This document shows, in pieces, positions 59,409 to 64,000 of a stretch of DNA of 64,000 nt (the stretch's first letter is position 1; each line of letters starts with the position of its first letter). The stretch is from a bacterium (lineage in GTDB: Bacteria > Vulcanimicrobiota > Xenobia > Xenobiales > JADMJV01): assembly GCA_018780265.1 (NCBI GenBank), contig JADMJV010000068.1, positions 176,596 to 240,595 on the forward strand, read 5' to 3'. The notes under the pieces are model-generated. The model was not told the origin of the DNA, searched no databases, and worked only from the letters and a program-made list of their open reading frames with translations. Both the position numbers and the translations under genes were made by a program.

Positions 59409-60683
59409 ACAGGCCACCTCAAAGGTTGACCTGCGCAAGGCCAGGGCGAAGATCAGTAACAATACCAGGGGAGTGCTCAAGGCGGTTACCAGAGCCGCCC
59501 CCCAAGACTGCCAGAGCGGAATGCAGATCAGGTAGAGCATGGTGACAGCGGCCCCACCTAGAAAGGAGCCGTAAGCGAAGACTTCGGCTTTACCCAGAGC
59601 TAAAATCAGCGGATTAAGCCATAGAAAGGCCATCCAGATGGGCAGAGAGAGAATCATCACACGAAAGTAAACAGCGACTTCGCTACCGGCAGACGGGAAA
59701 AATCGTCGAAGTAAAGGGGGCAAGAATACCCAGCAAGTCAAACTCAGGATCGCACCCAGGCCACCGAGTTGCAGAGTCTGTCGGCTTAGCCAGGGGCGCA
59801 ACTCGCCGGCCTGGTTTCGGCTGACCCGTCGGGACAATTCAGGATAGCAGGCGAGGAAAAACGCATCTCCCAGGATCCAGACGGCCGAGACGAAGCTCTT
59901 GGCCAGTTTGTAGGCCCCCAGACTGCTCATGTCGGTGCAACCTGCCAGCAGAGTGACATCGAGTTCGCGGGTGGGAATCATGGTCAAGGAGGCCACGTAG
60001 TTGAAGCGCACAAAGCGCAATACCGGAGGGCTGAAGCTGAAGTTTGGCCGGGCCCAGCCCAGGCCAAGGCGAGCCAGCACCCTGCTACAGCCGAGCAGGT
60101 AGAGAAAAGGCAGGGGGAGCGTAGCCCACAGCAGAGTCCAGGCCATCTGTAGCGGGCTGGGGGTGAGTGTCTGGACAACCGCGGTCACTGCAGCCACCTT
60201 GAAGGCCGCGGACAGCACCGCAATAATTGCCTGCTCCGCAAAACCGTCACAAATTCGCAGAATCCCCCGACAGGGACCGGTGACCAGGTAGTTGAGACAG
60301 AGGGTGGCGGCAGTGACCTGAGTCACCGGCACGACCATAGGGCTGGAGACGAAAAGAACCACCCCCAAAGCCGCCAACCCGTTGAGCATCAGTGCCAACA
60401 ACCGAACAGACACCTCCAGGGCCACAAACTGGCTGGCCCTGAACCCCACTTGCTCTCGATGGTTTTCCAGGTCCGGAGCCAGAAACTGAATGGCCGCTTC
60501 GGTCAGACGCAAGTCAAGCAACAGGTGAAACAGCAGGCCAAAAGCGTAGGCGAACGAGAGCAGGCCGTAGGCCTCCAGGCCCAGGGCATCGGTAATTTGG
60601 TAAGCAGTCACGAACTCTGCGACCACCGGAGCCGCCAACGCCAGCAATTGCCAACTCGAGTTTCTGAGTAGTCTGGAGACCAC
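59397..60683 (-). CDS. wzx: Oligosaccharide flippase, Wzx-type
   Basis: 428 residues with 12 or so membrane helices in a polysaccharide biosynthesis (MATE-like) pattern: QITDALGLEAYGLLSFAYAF, then ARPNFSFSPPVLRFVRFNYV and a cytoplasmic-loop SKSFVSAVWILGDAFF. It would carry undecaprenyl-linked oligosaccharide across the inner membrane. GTG 60683 overlaps the previous TAG (TAGTG), with AAGGAG 2 nt upstream, so start spacing is short. Context: last gene of a glycosyltransferase-acyltransferase-flippase operon. Confidence 0.85.
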   Translation of the reverse strand: MVSRLLRNSSWQLLALAAPVVAEFVTAYQITDALGLEAYGLLSFAYAFGLLFHLLLDLRLTEAAIQFLAPDLENHREQVGFRASQFVALEVSVRLLALMLNGLAALGVVLFVSSPMVVPVTQVTAATLCLNYLVTGPCRGILRICDGFAEQAIIAVLSAAFKVAAVTAVVQTLTPSPLQMAWTLLWATLPLPFLYLLGCSRVLARLGLGWARPNFSFSPPVLRFVRFNYVASLTMIPTRELDVTLLAGCTDMSSLGAYKLAKSFVSAVWILGDAFFLACYPELSRRVSRNQAGELRPWLSRQTLQLGGLGAILSLTCWVFLPPLLRRFFPSAGSEVAVYFRVMILSLPIWMAFLWLNPLILALGKAEVFAYGSFLGGAAVTMLYLICIPLWQSWGAALVTALSTPLVLLLIFALALRRSTFEVACLRR

Positions 60684-61237
60684 TACTCCTTGGCCGAACT
60701 GGGACCCACCACGGTGCAAGGCACTCCATAGGCCTTAGAATTGGGAGGGATGTCACGGTTAACCAGACTGTGCGCTCCGATCACGCAGCCATCGCCAATG
60801 GAAACTCCCTTACAAACTACCGTCTGGGGGCCGATGTAGCAGCGCTCTCCCACCCGGGTCGGAGCCCGTTGTGTCTCGCTTTTTCCGCCACTCAGAGCCC
60901 GATCGACGGTGTCATGAGTGTAAATCTGAACACCGGCCGAAATGCTGCAATAGGAACCGATGATTAAGCCCCCGGAGCCGTCCAGGATCGTATTCGGTCC
61001 AATCCAGGTGTGGACGCCCACTTTGACTTCGCCAAAGACCAGGCAGTTGTCGTACACGCTGGAGCCTTCCCCAAATCCCAGATAGCGAGCCTTTTCCCAG
61101 CGGTCACCGACATAGTCGCCTAACGGCAGGACTCGATTCCACGATTGCCCGAGGCTTTCGCGCAGGCGAAAAAAAACGGCGCGAAACTCTTCCAGCAATC
61201 GAGCCTGCTCCGGTGTCAGTGCGTCAGGAGAAATCAT
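60683..61237 (-). CDS. Hexapeptide-repeat acyltransferase (LbH)
   Basis: 184 residues. Left-handed beta-helix repeats run from SSVYDNCLVFGEVKVGVHTW through YIGPQTVVCKGVSIGDGCVI to VPCTVVG, typical of WbbJ/CysE-type O- or N-acetyltransferases. A His (YTHDTVDRAL) could be catalytic. It acetylates a sugar in the cytoplasm or on lipid carrier. ATG 61237 is used (MISPDAL); ATG 61255 would extend the overlap with the glycosyltransferase from 14 to 32 nt. Confidence 0.85.
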   Translation of the reverse strand: MISPDALTPEQARLLEEFRAVFFRLRESLGQSWNRVLPLGDYVGDRWEKARYLGFGEGSSVYDNCLVFGEVKVGVHTWIGPNTILDGSGGLIIGSYCSISAGVQIYTHDTVDRALSGGKSETQRAPTRVGERCYIGPQTVVCKGVSIGDGCVIGAHSLVNRDIPPNSKAYGVPCTVVGPSSAKE

Positions 61238-62324
61238 GGTCGCCTGGTTGGGCATTCAAGATTTTCAGGTAGTTCATAGCATTGGCTTGCACCGAATAGA
61301 CCTTTTCAACCTTGTCACGCCCCCCTTGCCCAAGGCGGGTGCGCAAATCCGGGTCGCTCAACAAGGAGTCCAGGGCTCGGTACCAATCGTCTTCGGTGCG
61401 GGCTAACAATCCACTTTGCTCGTGCTCAATCACACGAAAGTTGGTGCCGATGGCTGCGGCCACGGTGGGGATCCCCAAAGCCATGTATTGAATGGCCTTC
61501 AGTCCACTCTTGCCATAAACCCACTCCTCGTCCGGCAAGGGGTAAACGCCGATATCAAATCGTTGCAGAGTCGGCATCTCCAAATTTTCGCTCCAGGCCA
61601 CGGCCTCGATTTCCAGTCCCTCGATACGAACCGAGTCGTCGCCCATCACCAGCAACCGAAAATTGTGATTGTGGCGCAGTCGGCGCAACACGGGCGCAAG
61701 CAGATAAAAATATCGCGAGGTACTCAGGCTCCCGCTCCAACCAATGGTAAGGGGTGAACGCACCGACAGGGACGTCAGGTGGTAGCGATCCAAGTCCACC
61801 GTGGACGAAATATCGGTGGTGTGAGGGTTACGCTGACGCACAAACTCGTCCAGATAAGGCGTGCAGGTAATCACATGGTCGGCGACCTTCATTAAGTAGA
61901 TAGGCTTTTGTCGACCCTTCAAAAAGCCGACCAAGGGGTGGGTGAAGCTGGAATCGTTGCGAATATACACCAGGTCATCGATATCGTAGATCAATCGGCG
62001 CGCCAATTTTCGGAGCAGCCTTTCGTAAAAGGGAGGACCGAAGGGTGTCGCCCAGAGGTGAACATAGACCGTGTGGTATTGCGAGACCCGCGACAACAGC
62101 AACCATCGGCGCACATAGCCAACCAGGCACAGCCAGGCCTTCTCCAACAGACGTCCGGGTGAGTATACAATGCTCCAAAATCGGGGGGACATAAAGGGCT
62201 CAAACTCAATCGACCAACCGTCCTCTTTGAATGCGGCAAAGTATTGCTCAAACTTCAGACGCTGGCTGGGGGCCACATCAAACGGATAGGGGCAAACGAT
62301 AAGAAGCGATTTCTTGCGCACCAT
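61224..62324 (-). CDS. Glycosyltransferase family 4/1 (GT-B)
   Basis: 366 residues. KKSLLIVCPYPFDVAPSQRL is a strong family start, then IYDIDDLVYIRNDSS, LTIGWSGSLSTSRYFYLL, VYPLPDEEWVYGKSGLKAIQ and YMALGIPTVAAAIGTNFRVI (donor-binding). Starts are uncertain: ATG 62324 gives the closest match to homologous N-termini, with ATG 62354 preceded immediately by AGGAGG. It overlaps the hexapeptide acyltransferase. Probably adds one sugar of the repeat unit; donor unknown. Confidence 0.85.
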   Translation of the reverse strand: MVRKKSLLIVCPYPFDVAPSQRLKFEQYFAAFKEDGWSIEFEPFMSPRFWSIVYSPGRLLEKAWLCLVGYVRRWLLLSRVSQYHTVYVHLWATPFGPPFYERLLRKLARRLIYDIDDLVYIRNDSSFTHPLVGFLKGRQKPIYLMKVADHVITCTPYLDEFVRQRNPHTTDISSTVDLDRYHLTSLSVRSPLTIGWSGSLSTSRYFYLLAPVLRRLRHNHNFRLLVMGDDSVRIEGLEIEAVAWSENLEMPTLQRFDIGVYPLPDEEWVYGKSGLKAIQYMALGIPTVAAAIGTNFRVIEHEQSGLLARTEDDWYRALDSLLSDPDLRTRLGQGGRDKVEKVYSVQANAMNYLKILNAQPGDHDFS

Positions 62325-62407
62325 GGTAGAAGTTGCGACAGGCAACGATGTCATCCTCCTGTCGTGCAGCATAGGAATCATAGCCACTGCCTCGGAAGGC
62401 CCTGCTC

Positions 62408-64000
62408 ATGTGTGGCATTGTTGGCTATCTTGAGGCCCAAGGACTACGGTCCCAAGACGAGGCAAGACGACGCCTGGAGGGCATGCGAGACCGTCTCCGT
62501 CATCGGGGTCCGGACGACCAGGGCAGTTGGATCGCTCCCTCAGGTTGCGTGGCCCTGGGACACCGAAGACTTTCGATTCTGGATTTGAGTCCTCACGGAC
62601 GACAACCCATGGCCTCGACGGATCAACGTTATCATCTGGTGTACAACGGAGAGGTCTACAACTATCGAGAATTGCGCCGTGAGTTGGCGGAATGTGGACA
62701 TTCGTTTCGGGGCCATAGCGACACGGAAGTTGTGTTGGCGGCCTTCTGTCAGTGGGGTCCTGAGGCCAGTCTGGCTCGTCTCAACGGAATGTTTGCCATG
62801 GCCTTGTGGGACTCCCAGCGTCAAAGCTTACTGCTGGCTCGCGACCGGTTTGGCAAGAAACCCCTCTATTATGGTCGCGTGGGCGAGGCATGGGTCTTTG
62901 CTTCCGAATTGAAAGCCTTGCGGACCCTGCCGGAATTTGCCAACGGCATCGATCGGTCGGCATTGACCCTGTATATTCGATTTGGCTATGTGCCCACCCC
63001 TCTTACAATATACGAGGGGATCTCCAAGCTGCCGGCCGGGAGTTATCTGTGGTTGGAGCCCCCTTTTCAAGCCCTGCCCTATTCGACCTGGAAGCCGCAG
63101 GGTGGTGATCTGGAAAGCGTACTGCGGCGAGCCGTACAGTCCCGAATGGTCTCTGACGTTCCCCTGGGCGCTTTCCTGTCGGGCGGCATCGACTCTTCTC
63201 TGGTCGTGGCCCTGATGCAGGAAGTTAGCACTCAGCCAGTGCGCACTTTCACCCTCGGATTCCAGGATGACCACTACGACGAGGCCGTCTACGCCAGGCG
63301 TGTGGCCCACCGACTCGGCACCCAACACAGCGAGCACTATGTGACCCCTTCCGAGGCACTGGAAGTGATTCCGTTGTTGCCCACCATGTATGATGAACCC
63401 TTTGCCGACTCTTCCCAGATTCCAACCTATCTGGTTTCTCGTCTGGCGCGAACTCAAGTCACCGTGTGTTTGTCCGGGGATGGAGGGGATGAACTCTTTG
63501 GCGGTTACAATCGCCATCTCTGGGCGCCCCCGCTGTGGCGGGCTCTGGCCTGGATTCCGCCCGGGCTGCGTCGTTTTCTGGCCCGATGGCTGGCCATCGT
63601 CTCCTTGGAAAAGGCTGGACGTTGGTTGGGTCATCGAGTGGCTTACCCTCAGGACAAGCTGACCAAATTGGGTGAGTTGCTCACCACCGAGAGCCCCCGT
63701 CAGCTTTACAAATTCCTCGTTTCTCCCTGGCGAAACCCCGAAAATTTGGTAATGGGTGGGACAGAACCTCTCACTCTGATCGACAGCGAACCTTTTACTG
63801 CCGACATGGCCGACTGGATGATGCACCTGGACGCACGCACCTACCTGCCAGATGATATTCTGGTCAAAATTGACCGAGCTTCCATGGCGGTGGGACTGGA
63901 AGCACGCTGTCCGCTGCTCGATCCCGAAGTGGCGAGAGTGGCCTGGAGTCTTTCTACTCGGGAAAAAATTCGGGGCCGTCAGGGTAAGTTGCCCTTGCGA
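62408..64000 (+). CDS. asnB: Asparagine synthase (glutamine-hydrolysing), second copy, partial
   Basis: 531 codons to the window edge, open to the right, where about 80-100 residues remain by family length. MCGIVGYLEAQG (Cys2), LRHRGPDDQGS, VYNGEVYNYREL, then PP-loop GAFLSGGIDSSLVVALM and LSGDGGDELFGGYNRHL. It differs from the first copy in having GDGGD in place of GAGGD and a different N-terminal spacing, so it is a paralogue, not a recent duplicate. Divergent from the glycosyltransferase at 61224-62324. Substrate probably a sugar-linked or free aspartate. Confidence 0.9.
   Translation, partial: MCGIVGYLEAQGLRSQDEARRRLEGMRDRLRHRGPDDQGSWIAPSGCVALGHRRLSILDLSPHGRQPMASTDQRYHLVYNGEVYNYRELRRELAECGHSFRGHSDTEVVLAAFCQWGPEASLARLNGMFAMALWDSQRQSLLLARDRFGKKPLYYGRVGEAWVFASELKALRTLPEFANGIDRSALTLYIRFGYVPTPLTIYEGISKLPAGSYLWLEPPFQALPYSTWKPQGGDLESVLRRAVQSRMVSDVPLGAFLSGGIDSSLVVALMQEVSTQPVRTFTLGFQDDHYDEAVYARRVAHRLGTQHSEHYVTPSEALEVIPLLPTMYDEPFADSSQIPTYLVSRLARTQVTVCLSGDGGDELFGGYNRHLWAPPLWRALAWIPPGLRRFLARWLAIVSLEKAGRWLGHRVAYPQDKLTKLGELLTTESPRQLYKFLVSPWRNPENLVMGGTEPLTLIDSEPFTADMADWMMHLDARTYLPDDILVKIDRASMAVGLEARCPLLDPEVARVAWSLSTREKIRGRQGKLPLR

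Overview
The window is one long surface-polysaccharide locus from a diderm (Gram-negative-type) bacterium, with a small accessory island near its left end. The diderm reading rests on a Wza-like outer-membrane export protein, several Wzz/GumC-type chain-length proteins, BY-kinase-like ATPases, two L,D-transpeptidases and an O-antigen ligase. Composition is moderately GC-rich (not computed). GTG and TTG starts are common, and clear Shine-Dalgarno sites precede many genes. There are no rRNA or tRNA genes and no CRISPR array. I cannot name the phylum; the Uma2, BrnT/BrnA and HprK/PqqD content suggests an environmental, perhaps uncultured, lineage.

Layout: (1) 1-2.6 kb: UDP-xylose synthase (partial), UDP-glucose dehydrogenase and a sulfotransferase. 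(2) 3.2-10.9 kb: two Uma2 proteins, a SEC-C protein, an AbiEii-like nucleotidyltransferase, BrnT/BrnA and TacT/TacA toxin-antitoxin pairs, a UDP-GlcNAc-type dehydrogenase and a PP2C phosphatase. (3) 11-15.4 kb: L,D-transpeptidase, a secreted protein, Wzz, a FecR-like protein and a short BY-kinase. A 160-bp MITE-like element follows at 15.64-15.80 kb. (4) 15.9-22.9 kb: an unusual cassette of a nucleotidyltransferase, four HprK-related proteins (two with intact and two with destroyed active sites), a PqqD-domain protein carrying an internal Tat-like signal and a 19-cysteine C-terminus, a MauE-thioredoxin fusion and an acyltransferase-3. (5) 22.9-30.5 kb: LysM L,D-transpeptidase, Wza-like exporter, BY-kinase with a tyrosine tail, a polymerase-Wzz fusion and two more Wzz-like proteins. 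(6) 30.5-36.5 kb: glycosyltransferases, methyltransferases and one unknown protein. (7) 36.5-42 kb: a tight pseudaminic-acid operon (pseH-G-I-B-C and a SpsF-type cytidylyltransferase). (8) 42-51.6 kb, reverse strand: a HisF/HisH/amidotransferase triad for an acetamidino group, a Pse-associated methylase, an ABC flippase-type exporter, an O-antigen ligase with TPRs, a UDP-GlcA 4-epimerase type enzyme and a glycosyltransferase. (9) 51.6-64 kb: a sugar aminotransferase, an epimerase, a second HisF/HisH/amidotransferase triad, glycosyltransferases, two asparagine synthases, a Wzx-type flippase and a hexapeptide acyltransferase.

Regions 1, 2 and 7-9 make activated sugars (UDP-GlcA, UDP-Xyl, UDP-GlcNAcA-type, CMP-Pse and acetamidino sugars). 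The transferases build repeat units, the flippase or ABC protein moves them across the inner membrane, and the ligase, polymerase, Wzz, BY-kinase and Wza proteins polymerise, attach and export them. The cassette in region 4 is the best candidate for an undescribed system. My inference is that a Tat-exported cysteine-rich protein is guided by its own PqqD domain, acted on by HprK-type kinase/pseudokinase pairs, and disulfide-bonded by a dedicated MauE-Trx fusion.
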